Below are positions 8,809 through 17,626 of a stretch of 64,000 bases of DNA, in pieces; within the stretch, counting starts at the first letter, position 1; every line of letters begins with the position of its first letter. Origin of the DNA: Verrucomicrobiota bacterium (GTDB lineage Bacteria > Verrucomicrobiota > Verrucomicrobiia > Limisphaerales > UBA1319); contig JAKLFB010000025.1 of the NCBI GenBank assembly GCA_022711435.1, positions 24,264 to 88,263 on the forward strand, in the 5' to 3' direction. Position numbers and translations under genes: made by a program. Below the pieces are notes generated by a model, which did no database searches, had not been told where the DNA came from, and saw only the letters and a list, made by a program, of their open reading frames with translations.

Positions 8809-9355
8809 GCGGCGGGCTTTCACCCTCATCGAGCTGATCCTCGTTCTCGGCATGCTCGGCGCCGTCATCGCCCTCGCCGCCCCCCGCCTTGCCCGCTTCT
8901 ACCGCGGACGCGCGATCGAGATCGAGGCCAACCGGTTCCTCACGCTCACGCGCTTCGCCCAGAACCGCGCGATCTCCACCGGCGTCCCCGTCGTTGTCTG
9001 GCTCAACCACGAGACCGGCTATTACGGCCTCCAGGAGGAAGGCGCTGCCGTCTATGAGGATCCCCTGCAGCGCCGCCTTCAAGCCTCCCGCAACCAGATC
9101 CATGAATACCAGCCCGTCGAGTTCCAGCTCGCCACCAACCTCTCTTTCCAGATCGATCCCCATCATCCCCTGACAAACCAGATCGCCACCATCCGGTTCC
9201 TGCCGGATGGCGCCATTGACGAGAACAGCCTCGCCATGGTCCTGCTCTGCGACGAGAAAGCGGATGAGACACCCATCCCGATCGTCCCGTCGCGCAACCG
9301 CCTCCACTATGAGATTACCGAGCCGACCAATCTGTGGTTCTACACGACCCGGTAG
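8771..9355 (+). CDS. gspH: GspH-like minor pseudopilin
   Basis: Minor pseudopilin with leader MTSPIIRPDPGDKRRA before FTLIELILVLGMLGAVIALAA (Glu at +5; Ala rather than Gly at -1). The remaining domain (about 160 residues) is the GspH/FimT type, with an early 'ANRFLTLTRFAQNRAIS' helix and beta-strands. It overlaps the gspG end by 38 bp in another frame. ATG 8765 (two codons earlier) is an equally possible start. Symbol assigned by order and domain character. Confidence 0.82.
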   Translation: MTSPIIRPDPGDKRRAFTLIELILVLGMLGAVIALAAPRLARFYRGRAIEIEANRFLTLTRFAQNRAISTGVPVVVWLNHETGYYGLQEEGAAVYEDPLQRRLQASRNQIHEYQPVEFQLATNLSFQIDPHHPLTNQIATIRFLPDGAIDENSLAMVLLCDEKADETPIPIVPSRNRLHYEITEPTNLWFYTTR

Positions 9356-9725
9356 GCCTGGGCCTTGGGGGGCGTTCACGTTCGCCGAAGTCCTCGCCGC
9401 CATGGTCTTCATGGCCATCGTCATCCCCATCGCCATGCAGGGGCTCAGCCTCGCCAACCGCGCCGGCGTCGCCGCCGTGCGCAAAACCGTCGCCACCCAG
9501 CTCGCCGACCGCCTCCTCAACGAGCTCACCTTCTCCAACCAGTGGAACTCCTCCAGCCTGAACGGCGCGTTGGACGAGCCCTGGACCGGCTACCGCTGGC
9601 AGCTCTGGCGCGATTACTGGACCGAAAACGCCCTCCGCCTCATCACCGTCGAGGTCTTCTACCCCGTCCAGAACCAGGAGCATAGCGTTCGGATCAGCAC
9701 CCTCGTCCCGGAAGTCACGCTATGA
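9309..9725 (+). CDS. gspI: GspI-like minor pseudopilin
   Basis: Minor pseudopilin of about 138 residues. Leader MRLPSRPICGSTRPGRPGPW-GA is followed by FTFAEVLAAMVFMAIVIPIAM, with Glu at +5 and Ala at -1. The chosen ATG at 9309 overlaps the preceding gene by 47 bp, since no later in-frame start precedes the leader. The mature domain 'RKTVATQLADRLLNELTF' then 'VEVFYPV...EHSVRISTLV' fits GspI. It ends with an ATGA overlap into gspJ. Confidence 0.8.
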   Translation: MRLPSRPICGSTRPGRPGPWGAFTFAEVLAAMVFMAIVIPIAMQGLSLANRAGVAAVRKTVATQLADRLLNELTFSNQWNSSSLNGALDEPWTGYRWQLWRDYWTENALRLITVEVFYPVQNQEHSVRISTLVPEVTL

Positions 9726-10588
9726 GGATGGCCCCCCTCCAGCCCCCACTTTCTTGGCCTTCGTTCCCATCGAAGCCTCGGCCGGCCCAGGCCTTTACGC
9801 TGGTCGAGATCCTCATCGCCACCCTCATCTTCAGCCTCGTCCTCGCGGCCATGAACGCCGCCTTCTCCGCCGCCCTGCGGCTCCGTGCCCGGACGACGGA
9901 GCTGGTCGAGGATGCCATCCCCATCCAGCGGGCCCTCGCCGTCATCAAGCGCGACCTCCAGTGCATCCTCCCTCCCGGCGGGACGTTCGCCGGCTCGATG
10001 ACCGCCGAAAACGGCAGCGATCCCCGCCTCTCCCGGATCGAGTTCTACACCGCCAGCGGAAGCCTCGATAACAATTCCTGGTGGGGCGACATCCAAAAGG
10101 TCGCTTACTATCTCGAGGAGCCCGAATGGCGCAACCCCACCAACGGCTACGACCTCGTCCGCGCCGTCACCCGCAATCTTCTCCCCTCCAACGTCGAGGA
10201 ATACGAGGCCACACCGCTGCTCCATGACATCGAAGGGTTCCGGTTCCAGTGCCATGACGGCGCTCAATGGGTCGACACGTGGGATCCCGACGCCGAGGAG
10301 ACCCCGCTTCCCCAGGCTGTTCTCGTCGCCATCCAGCGCCGCCAGCACGACCTCGAGTGGAGCCAGGCCGCCCGCCGCCCCGAAGAGGTCTGGACCGAAA
10401 TACTCGTCCCCATCGCCATCGAGACCAGCACCAACCAGGCCACCGGCGCCTCCCGCTCCAACTCCACCTCCACCGCCGCATCCGCCAGCACCTCCGGCGC
10501 CGGCGGATCGAGCGGCAGCCCCAGCGCCGGCGGCGGCTCGAGCGCGGGCGGCCCCGGCAGCGGGGGCACAACCGGCCGAAACCGATGA
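9722..10588 (+). CDS. gspJ: GspJ-like minor pseudopilin with Gly/Ser tail
   Basis: Minor pseudopilin, 288 residues. The leader ends PRPAQA before FTLVEILIATLIFSLVLAAM (Glu +5). The GspJ-type body has 'RALAVIKRDLQCILPPGG', 'LSRIEFYTAS' and 'VAYYLEEPE'. The last about 50 residues are almost only Ser, Gly, Ala and Thr, an unstructured tail not usual in GspJ of proteobacteria. The start overlaps the gspI stop (ATGA), and the stop overlaps the gspK start. Confidence 0.85.
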   Translation: MRMAPLQPPLSWPSFPSKPRPAQAFTLVEILIATLIFSLVLAAMNAAFSAALRLRARTTELVEDAIPIQRALAVIKRDLQCILPPGGTFAGSMTAENGSDPRLSRIEFYTASGSLDNNSWWGDIQKVAYYLEEPEWRNPTNGYDLVRAVTRNLLPSNVEEYEATPLLHDIEGFRFQCHDGAQWVDTWDPDAEETPLPQAVLVAIQRRQHDLEWSQAARRPEEVWTEILVPIAIETSTNQATGASRSNSTSTAASASTSGAGGSSGSPSAGGGSSAGGPGSGGTTGRNR

Positions 10589-11946
10589 GATTCGCCCTCC
10601 CATCTCGATCCTCGCCAAGGCGTCCGCACCGGGCCGCCGCCCCCGCCGGATCGGTCCTCATCATCGTGCTGTGGATCACCTTCGGCATCGTCAGCATCGC
10701 CCTTTATTTCGGGCACTCGATGCTGCTTCACTTCCGCGCGGTCGAGCACGATGCCGCAGGCGCCCAGGCCGAACAGGCCATCGCCGGCGTCATCCGGTAC
10801 ATCGGCTGGGTCGTCACCAACTACGCCGACACCGGAGAGATGCCCTTCGACGATGACTACGGCTACGAGGCCGTCCGCATCGGCGATGCCACCTTCTGGC
10901 TGATCAGCCGATGCGATCCCGAAGACGCCACGGACGTGCCGGTTTACGGTCTGATGGATGAGGCATCAAAGCTCAATCTGAACACCGCCACGCTGGAGAT
11001 GCTCCAGGCCCTGCCCCTCATGACCGAGGAACTGGCGGCCGCGATCGTCGACTGGCGCGACACCAACAGCGAAGCCACCGCCAACGGCGCCGAGTCCGAA
11101 ACCTACTTGCGCCGCACCCCGCCCTACCGCGCCAAGGACGCCCCCTTCGAATCCGTCGAGGAGCTGCGGCTCCTGTCGGGCGCCTCCGACGAGCTCCTCT
11201 TTGGCGAGGACACCAACTGCAACGGCGTCCTCGATCCCAACGAGAACGACGGCGATGCCACCCTCCCCCCGGACGATCGCGACGGCGTCCTCGATCCCGG
11301 GCTTATCGAGTATTTCACTGTCTTCACCCGCGAATCGGCTCTTCGCAGCGACGGGACCAACCGCATCAACGTCTCCAGCGGGACCAACCAGGAGCTGGCC
11401 TCCCTGCTGCAGGAGTTCCTCGGCCAGGAACGCGCCGCCCAGGTCCGGTCCCAGCTCGCCGGCAGCACCAACATCGCCAGCCTCCTCGAGTTCTACATCC
11501 GCAGCGGCCTGTCCATCGAGGAGTTCGAGGAGATCGACGGCTACCTCGTCGTGACCAACCAGATGCAGGGGCTGGTCAATGTCAATACCGCCTCGGCCGT
11601 TGTCCTGGCCTGCATCCCAGGCCTCGATTCGGAGAAGGCCAACCAGCTGGTCGCCTACCGCCGCACCAAGCCGATCGACCAGACATCGATCGCCTGGGTC
11701 GCCGAAGTCCTCGACAGCCAGACCGCCATCCAGGCCGGCCCCTATCTCACGTCCCGCACCTTCCAGTTCGGCCTCGATATCGTCGCCCTCGGCCAAAACG
11801 GCCGCGGCTACCGGCGCCGCTGGGTTATCCTCGACACCACCGAAGGCCGGCCGAAGGTCATCTACCAGCGCGACCGCGCCCGGCTCGGCTGGGCGCTGGG
11901 CGCTGAAACCCGGAAAGACTGGCTGGCAAAAATGGAGTTACGCTGA
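10585..11946 (+). CDS. gspK: GspK-like pseudopilin
   Basis: Large minor pseudopilin thought to cap the pseudopilus tip. After a basic N-terminus comes PAGSVLIIVLWITFGIVSIALYFGHSM; as in other GspK proteins the +5 Glu is absent. The body contains 'GLMDEASKLNLNTATLEML', a helix-hairpin-helix-like T2SSK stretch, and later 'LVNVNTASAVVLACIPGLDSEKANQLVAYR'. A Ca-binding-looking insert 'DTNCNGVLDPNENDGD' lies in the middle. 453 residues. Start ATG at 10585 overlaps the gspJ stop. Confidence 0.88.
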   Translation: MRFALPSRSSPRRPHRAAAPAGSVLIIVLWITFGIVSIALYFGHSMLLHFRAVEHDAAGAQAEQAIAGVIRYIGWVVTNYADTGEMPFDDDYGYEAVRIGDATFWLISRCDPEDATDVPVYGLMDEASKLNLNTATLEMLQALPLMTEELAAAIVDWRDTNSEATANGAESETYLRRTPPYRAKDAPFESVEELRLLSGASDELLFGEDTNCNGVLDPNENDGDATLPPDDRDGVLDPGLIEYFTVFTRESALRSDGTNRINVSSGTNQELASLLQEFLGQERAAQVRSQLAGSTNIASLLEFYIRSGLSIEEFEEIDGYLVVTNQMQGLVNVNTASAVVLACIPGLDSEKANQLVAYRRTKPIDQTSIAWVAEVLDSQTAIQAGPYLTSRTFQFGLDIVALGQNGRGYRRRWVILDTTEGRPKVIYQRDRARLGWALGAETRKDWLAKMELR

Positions 11947-13385
11947 TGCTCAGCTTCCAATCTCATCGCCCCGCTTCGCTCATCGGCCTCCACCTCGATG
12001 GCCGCAACCTGGACGGCGTGCTCATCCACCGGTCCAACGGCAGCTACCGGATCTCCCAGACGTTCAGCATCCCGCTGACCTTGGATCCGTTGACCAACGA
12101 TCCGGAGCTGGTCGGCCGCGAGATCCGCAATCACCTCGACCAAGCCGGCATCCGCGAGCGCTATTGCACCGTGTGCCTCCCCTCGAATTGGGTCTTAACC
12201 CTCGCGTGCAAGGTCCCCGATATCCCCGAGGCCGACGTCCCCGGGTTCCTCCAGCTCGAAGCCGAGCAAGGATTTCCGTATGACCCCGCGGACCTGTCCA
12301 TCTCCACCTCGCGCTACCGCCTCCCCAACGGCGCTCAGCACGCTTCGCTCCTGGCGGTCCCCCAGCATCACCTCGTGCTGCTCACCAAAACGCTCCGCGC
12401 CGCCCGCCTCAAACCCATCAGCCTCTCCCTCGGCATCACCGCTCTCGAGCCCTACACCCCCGACCCGGCCCCCAGCCAGCTGAGCCTGGGCGTCGGCCAG
12501 ACCGGCATCGACATGCTCGTGTCCGCCCCCGGCGGCATCGCCGCGCTCCGATCGATCGAAGGCGTCATCGAAAAGGACGGGGCCGGCCACCAGCCGGACT
12601 TCGACCTCCTCGCGCGCGAGATCCGGATCACCCTCGGCCAGCTGCCCCGCGAACTGCGCGACACCATCCGCCAGGTCGTTGTCTATGGCGGATCCCCCGC
12701 AGCGGAATCCCTGATCGAGCACATCCGGCCGATCGCCCGCTCCCTGGGCATGTCGGTCGAGTCCGGAGCAGCACCCCGGGTCAACGGCAGCGAGTTCCCG
12801 CAGCTGGCTCGCACCAGCACCGCCTCGGCCCTCGGCCTTGCCGCGCGCCACATCCAGGGACAGCCCTGCCCCTTCGAGTTCCTCCCGCCTCGAGTGAGCC
12901 CGTGGACCCAGTTTGTCCACCGCTTTGCGTCGCGGCGCATCGCGTACACCGGCGCCGCGGCCGCCGCGGTCCTCCTCCTCCTCGGGTCCGCCTTTCTCGT
13001 CCAGCAGTGGCGGCTCTCGTCGCTCGAGAACCGCTGGAAATCGATGCAGCCCCGAGTGCGCCTCGTCGAAGGGCTCCAGACCAAGAGCCGCGCTTACCGA
13101 CCCTGGTTCGACGAGTCCGCCCTCACGCTCCGGATCCTCCTCCGCGTCGTCCAGGCCTTTCCCGAGGACGGCGCCGTCTCGGCCAAGAACGTGCAGATCA
13201 AGAACGGCAACGAGGTCATTTGCGCGGGCCAGGCCCGCGATAATCAGGCGCTCCTCCAGCTCCTCGACAGCCTCAGCGCTTTCCCCCAGGTCGCCGACCT
13301 CAAAACCCAGCAGGTCCGCGGCAAATCCCCTCTCCAATACATCCTCACCTTCCGCTGGATCGAAGGAGGCCGCCATGAAGATTAA
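11946..13385 (+). CDS. PilM-PilN / GspL-like inner-membrane protein
   Basis: Inner-membrane assembly protein combining an actin-like PilM/GspL cytoplasmic domain (about residues 1-315) with a PilN-like part. The membrane helix IAYTGAAAAAVLLLLGSAFL (about 328-350) is followed by a coiled coil (LSSLENRWKSMQPRVRLVEG) and a small periplasmic ferredoxin-like domain. In type II systems GspL binds GspE; in type IV pili PilM and PilN do this as two proteins. 479 residues. The start shares one base with the gspK stop (TGATG). Confidence 0.82.
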   Translation: MLSFQSHRPASLIGLHLDGRNLDGVLIHRSNGSYRISQTFSIPLTLDPLTNDPELVGREIRNHLDQAGIRERYCTVCLPSNWVLTLACKVPDIPEADVPGFLQLEAEQGFPYDPADLSISTSRYRLPNGAQHASLLAVPQHHLVLLTKTLRAARLKPISLSLGITALEPYTPDPAPSQLSLGVGQTGIDMLVSAPGGIAALRSIEGVIEKDGAGHQPDFDLLAREIRITLGQLPRELRDTIRQVVVYGGSPAAESLIEHIRPIARSLGMSVESGAAPRVNGSEFPQLARTSTASALGLAARHIQGQPCPFEFLPPRVSPWTQFVHRFASRRIAYTGAAAAAVLLLLGSAFLVQQWRLSSLENRWKSMQPRVRLVEGLQTKSRAYRPWFDESALTLRILLRVVQAFPEDGAVSAKNVQIKNGNEVICAGQARDNQALLQLLDSLSAFPQVADLKTQQVRGKSPLQYILTFRWIEGGRHED

Positions 13386-13908
13386 AAGCCGCGAACATCT
13401 CCTCGCCATCGCCGCCATCGGCATCGTCGCGCTCCTGGTCGGGGATCGCCTCGTGCTCACCCCCCTCACCAGCGCCTGGAAAGCCCGCTCCGCCCGCGTC
13501 GTCGCCCTCCAGAAATCCATCCAGAACGGCGCTTTGTTGCTGGACCGCGAGCAGCCCATACGCGAACGTTGGTCGATGATGGAAACCAACACGCTGTCTG
13601 CCGACGTCTCCGCCGCGGAAAACTCGGTCCTGAAAGCCGTCGACCGCTGGGCGCAGGCCAGCCGCATCAGCTTCACCTCCATCAAACCCCAGTGGAAGCA
13701 GTCCAGCCCCGAGTTCAAAACTCTCGAGTGCCGCGCCGACGCCTTCGGCAACCTGTCGTCCGTCGCCCGGTTCCTCCACGAGCTCGAGACCGATCCGCTC
13801 GCCCTCAAGATCGAGGAGATCGAGATCACCTCGCGCGACAACGAAGGCCAGCAGCTCTCGCTCGCCGTCCGCTTCAGCGGCCTGCTCCTTACCGAGAACA
13901 ACCCATGA
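13375..13908 (+). CDS. PilO / GspM-like inner-membrane protein
   Basis: Short inner-membrane protein (177 residues): one membrane helix (LLAIAAIGIVALLVGDRLVL, about 9-28), a coiled coil, and a small periplasmic alpha/beta domain (LSSVARFLHELETDPLALKIEEIEI). This is the PilO/GspM architecture, partner of the preceding PilM/PilN protein. A good ribosome-binding site (GAAGGAGG) lies 5 bp before the ATG and inside the end of the upstream gene. Its last codon overlaps the next start (ATGA). Confidence 0.8.
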   Translation: MKIKSREHLLAIAAIGIVALLVGDRLVLTPLTSAWKARSARVVALQKSIQNGALLLDREQPIRERWSMMETNTLSADVSAAENSVLKAVDRWAQASRISFTSIKPQWKQSSPEFKTLECRADAFGNLSSVARFLHELETDPLALKIEEIEITSRDNEGQQLSLAVRFSGLLLTENNP

Positions 13909-14672
13909 GCTCCACCGCCTCCCATCGCCATTTCGGCGCTGCCGCCCTGCTCCTGGCCGGCTGCCTGGCCCCCGCCACGTTCGCCGCGGCCCAGGCGTCC
14001 AATGCCCCCGCCAATCCCCGCAATTTCTCCACGTTCCAGCTCATCCTCGATCGCAACATTTTCAATCCCAACCGCCGCCCGCCGCCGCCGCCCGGCGCCC
14101 GCATCGAGGCGCCCCGGCCCGCCCGCGTCGAACGGTTCAACCTGGTCGGAACCCTGATCTCCGAGACCGGTTCGTTCGCCTTTTTCGATGGCAGCGAATC
14201 CCGCTACCAAACGGTCCTCAAGCCGTCCGAGCGCCTCGGCGATCTCCAGGTCGAGTTCATCACTCCCGAACGGGTCTGCTTCCGCTCGCCCAGCAACCAC
14301 TACGAGCTGACCATGGACCTCCAGATGCAGCGCGCCGAAGGCGGAGCCTGGCAGCTCGCCGCCCTGCCGCCTATCCCCGAATCCGATCGCGCCTCCGCCC
14401 GCCCGCCGGATCGCGCTTCCTCTTCCCCGCCTGGGCCCGGCGCTTTCTTCTCCTCCTCGGCGCCCGGCGCGTTCCCGTCCATGCCCGCCGCCGGCGACGC
14501 CTCCCGGCGATCTTCTCGCCGCGACCGCGGGGGCGAACCCGATTTCCAGCCCTCCCGCTCCGCACCAAGCCCCGCCGCCGAAGCCGCCCCTCCGAGCAGT
14601 CCCTCGAGTGGCGCCAGCGAGGATGAAGTGCTCAAACGTCTCATGGAAAAACGACAACAGGAGACCAACTGA
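13905..14672 (+). CDS. GspC/PilP-like periplasmic coupling protein
   Basis: Exported protein (255 residues) with an N-terminal signal segment (about 10-30), then 'FQLILDRNIFNPNRRP', the usual start of a GspC/PilP homology region, and a beta-rich HR domain (FNLVGTLISETGSFAFFDGSE, LKPSERLGDLQVEFI). Such proteins link the inner-membrane platform to the secretin N0 domain. The C-terminal about 110 residues are a Pro/Ser/Ala/Arg-rich disordered tail ending in a short charged helix (DEVLKRLMEKRQQ). The second operon has the same homology region fused to its PilO-like protein (53646). Confidence 0.75.
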   Translation: MSSTASHRHFGAAALLLAGCLAPATFAAAQASNAPANPRNFSTFQLILDRNIFNPNRRPPPPPGARIEAPRPARVERFNLVGTLISETGSFAFFDGSESRYQTVLKPSERLGDLQVEFITPERVCFRSPSNHYELTMDLQMQRAEGGAWQLAALPPIPESDRASARPPDRASSSPPGPGAFFSSSAPGAFPSMPAAGDASRRSSRRDRGGEPDFQPSRSAPSPAAEAAPPSSPSSGASEDEVLKRLMEKRQQETN

Positions 14673-16372
14673 TGAAACCCGTCAATGCATGGCTGCTGGC
14701 AGCTGCGATCGCCATCGTCGCTTCCCCTGTCACCGCTCAAACAGCCGACAATCCCGCACCCCCGGGCCCGCAAACCGCGGTCACCGTGTCCGCGGCTCCC
14801 CAGCCCGAGACGCCCGCACCCTCGAGCCCAACACCCGCCAACAGCCCGCCCGCTGCGGCCCCCGCGGCTGGCCCGGCCCCATCGGCACCCGAGGCGCCCC
14901 CCGCCCAGCCGGCCCTGCCGTCGGCGCCCACCGACGCTGCCGCGTCGAATGCGCCCCCCGCCCAGCCGCCCTCCGTCGATCTCACCGCCGCCAACGGCGA
15001 GAAAGGTCTGCGGTTCAACTTCCGGGGCGTGCCGCTCGACACCGTGCTGGATTACCTCAGCAAGGCCACCGGCCTCATCATCGTCAAGGAAACCGAGGTC
15101 CGCGGCCGCGTCGATGCCTGGAGCTACCAGCCCCTCACCCAGGACGAGGCCATCAACCTCCTCAATACCGTCCTCAACAAGAACGGCTACGCCGCCGTCC
15201 GCAACGACCGCACCCTCACCATCGTCAGCCGCGACGAGGCCAAGAAACGCGATATCCCCGTCCGCATCGGCGCCGATCCCGAAGCCATTCCCAAGAATGA
15301 CGAAATGGTCACCCACATCGTCCCCATCCGTTATGCCAACGCCCTCCAGATGACCAAGGACCTGCAGCCCCTTCTCCCCACCTACGCCACCATGACCGCC
15401 AACGAAAGCGGCAACGCCATCGTCCTCACCGATACTCAGGCCGATATCCGGCGCATGGTCCAGATCGTCAAGGCCCTCGACACCTCCATCTCGAGCATCT
15501 CCGCCATCCGCGTCTTCCCGCTCGCCTACGCCGATGCCAAGGAGCTCGCCAACATCGTCAAGGAGCTCTTTCCCACCCAGAACACCAGCACCCGCGGCAA
15601 CGATCCCCGAGCGGAGTTCATGGCCCGTTTCGGCGGCGGCCCCGGCGGCGACCGGGGCGGCGGCCAGGCCAATGCCCCCACCGGCACCGGCGTCAGCGAG
15701 GCCCGCCGCGCGGCCTCCCGCGTGGCCGCCGTCGCCGACGAGCGCACCAACTCGCTCGTCGTCAGCGCCCCCGATGAGTATATCTCCACCATCGAGCAGC
15801 TCGTCCGCGAAATCGACACCAACGCGGAAGACATCACCGAGCTGCGCGTGTTCCACCTCAGTTTCGCCGATCCCGTCGAGACCGCCGACCTCCTCACCAG
15901 CCTCTTCCCGAACACCACATCGACCGGGGGCCGATCGGCCTTCATGTTCCGCGGCCCGGGCGGCCCGGGCGGCATGTTCGGCCGGACCGGCTCCGATGCG
16001 ACCAGCGACCGTGCCAAGAAGAAAGGCCAGGTCGTCGCCGTCCCTGACCAGCGCACATCCTCGGTCGTGGTCAGCGCATCGAGCGAGATGATGCCGCAGA
16101 TCGCCGCCATGATCGCCCAGCTCGACTCCAGCGACGCCAAACGCCAGAAGGTGTTCGTCTACTCGCTCGAAAACGCCGATGTCGCCAGCGTCGAGGACAT
16201 CCTCCGGAACATGTTCGAGGGGCAAAACACCCGCAATACCAACCGGCGCACCACCACCGGCACCCAAAACCAAAACCCGTTCAGCAATCGATCGAACTTT
16301 GGCCAGGGCACCAGCTCCGGCAACCGCACCGGCTCCAGGAGCAGCGGCAGCAGCTTTGGCGGCTCGCGCTAA
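14672..16372 (+). CDS. Secretin N-domain protein (split GspD, part 1)
   Basis: Periplasmic portion of a divided secretin. A signal peptide (about 1-22) and a long Pro/Ala linker (to about 105) are followed by an N0-like domain (GEKGLRFNFRGVPLDTVLDY) and three N1-type domains (VTHIVPIRYANALQMT; AIRVFPLAYADAKELA; ELRVFHLSFADPVETA), each closing with the 'N(S/A)(L/I)VV(S/L)...I..LD' half. A fourth begins (RQKVFVYSLENADVASVEDIL) but runs into a Thr/Asn/Gly/Ser-rich tail and stops; its missing second half is the first segment of the next protein. There is no beta-barrel. 566 residues. Confidence 0.88.
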   Translation: MKPVNAWLLAAAIAIVASPVTAQTADNPAPPGPQTAVTVSAAPQPETPAPSSPTPANSPPAAAPAAGPAPSAPEAPPAQPALPSAPTDAAASNAPPAQPPSVDLTAANGEKGLRFNFRGVPLDTVLDYLSKATGLIIVKETEVRGRVDAWSYQPLTQDEAINLLNTVLNKNGYAAVRNDRTLTIVSRDEAKKRDIPVRIGADPEAIPKNDEMVTHIVPIRYANALQMTKDLQPLLPTYATMTANESGNAIVLTDTQADIRRMVQIVKALDTSISSISAIRVFPLAYADAKELANIVKELFPTQNTSTRGNDPRAEFMARFGGGPGGDRGGGQANAPTGTGVSEARRAASRVAAVADERTNSLVVSAPDEYISTIEQLVREIDTNAEDITELRVFHLSFADPVETADLLTSLFPNTTSTGGRSAFMFRGPGGPGGMFGRTGSDATSDRAKKKGQVVAVPDQRTSSVVVSASSEMMPQIAAMIAQLDSSDAKRQKVFVYSLENADVASVEDILRNMFEGQNTRNTNRRTTTGTQNQNPFSNRSNFGQGTSSGNRTGSRSSGSSFGGSR

Positions 16373-16408
16373 ACCCACTTTTTCACCCCGAAAAACCACC
16401 CATCGATT

Positions 16409-17626
16409 ATGTCACACTTCGCCTATCCGCGAGCCCGCCTGGCCCTCGGGCTCGGTCTCATCCTGGCGGCCGCGCCTGCGCTCGAGGCTCAGTTCTTCGG
16501 CGGCGGCGGTTTCGGCGGCGGCACCACGGGCCGCCGATCCGGCTCTTCGTCCAGCACCCGCACCTACTACAACTCCGGCGAGATCGGCGAGGCCACGATC
16601 ACCAGCGACCCCGAAACCCGCCGCCTCATTGTCATCACCGACGAGGAGACCAACCTCCACATCAGCCAGGTGATCACCAACCTCGACCGGCCCAAGCCCC
16701 AGGTCCTCATCAAGGTCGTGTTCCTCGAAGTCACCCACAACAAGGGATCCGATATCGGGATCCAGGGCCAATACACCCACGTCAATAGCGGCAACACCAC
16801 CAACGACATCAGCTCGATCTTCGGGCTCAATGCCATCCCCCTGGATTTCGGCGGCGCCGGCTTCTACAAGATCCTCAGCGACGATTTCCAGGTCATCGCC
16901 CGCGCCATCGCGTCCGCCGGCAAGACCGAGGTCCTCTCCCGCCCCTCCATCATGGCCCGCAATAACCAGGAGGCTGTCATCACCGTCGGCCAGGAAATCC
17001 CCTACATCACCGATACCCGCATCACCGACAACGGCCAGACGATCAACACGGTCCAGTACCAGGATATCGGCATCATCCTCCGCGTCACCCCCTTCATCAC
17101 CTCCGACGGCCTTGTCGAGATGATCGTCGCCCCCGAAATCTCCACGCTCAGCGACAAAACCGTCCCCATCTCCGAAACTGTCGATGCCTTCGTCATCGCC
17201 AAGCGATCCGCCGAAACCGTCGTCGTCACGCCCAACGGCCACCCCATCATCATCGGCGGCCTCATGGAAAACCATCAGACCGAGTCCGTCCGGAAAATCC
17301 CTCTCCTCGGGGACATCCCCCTCCTGGGATTGGCCTTCCGTCGAACCGAGAAGGCCAACACGAAAACAGAGTTGATCATCATCCTCACCCCGCATATTGT
17401 TAACCAGCCTACGGAAGTCGCCGCCTTGACAAACCGTGAACGCCAGCAGGCACAACTGGTCCCCCAGGCGTTTTCCGAGCAGGAATTGGACCGGTTCATC
17501 GATGCCCTGCCGGTCAAGGCCGCTGACCCGAACGAGCTGATCGATGTGCCGCCCTCGACCCGCAAGAAATCCAGCAGCCGGCCTCAGCCTGCGGCGGGCA
17601 GCCGGGGAGCCCGGATGACTCCATGA
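16409..17626 (+). CDS. gspD: Secretin barrel protein (split GspD, part 2)
   Basis: Outer-membrane secretin pore. It has its own signal peptide (about 1-28, cleavage after LEA), a Gly/Ser linker, then the second half of an N-type domain (IGEATITSDPETRRLIVITD...VITNLDR). The full secretin C-domain follows: VLIKVVFLEVTH, the gate region (VLSRPSIMARNNQEAVITVGQEIPYITD), the VTPFI strand and the closing 'GHPIIIGGLMENH...KIPLLGDIPLLGLAFR...ELIIILTPHIV'. A C-terminal tail of about 55 residues could bind a pilotin. It starts 36 bp after the preceding stop. 405 residues. Confidence 0.9.
   Translation: MSHFAYPRARLALGLGLILAAAPALEAQFFGGGGFGGGTTGRRSGSSSSTRTYYNSGEIGEATITSDPETRRLIVITDEETNLHISQVITNLDRPKPQVLIKVVFLEVTHNKGSDIGIQGQYTHVNSGNTTNDISSIFGLNAIPLDFGGAGFYKILSDDFQVIARAIASAGKTEVLSRPSIMARNNQEAVITVGQEIPYITDTRITDNGQTINTVQYQDIGIILRVTPFITSDGLVEMIVAPEISTLSDKTVPISETVDAFVIAKRSAETVVVTPNGHPIIIGGLMENHQTESVRKIPLLGDIPLLGLAFRRTEKANTKTELIIILTPHIVNQPTEVAALTNRERQQAQLVPQAFSEQELDRFIDALPVKAADPNELIDVPPSTRKKSSSRPQPAAGSRGARMTP

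Noticed and set aside
16373..16408. Simple frameshift as the explanation for the two-part secretin
   Set aside because: The second gene has its own start, signal peptide and linker, and the first ends in a natural low-complexity tail; one base change would not fuse them sensibly.
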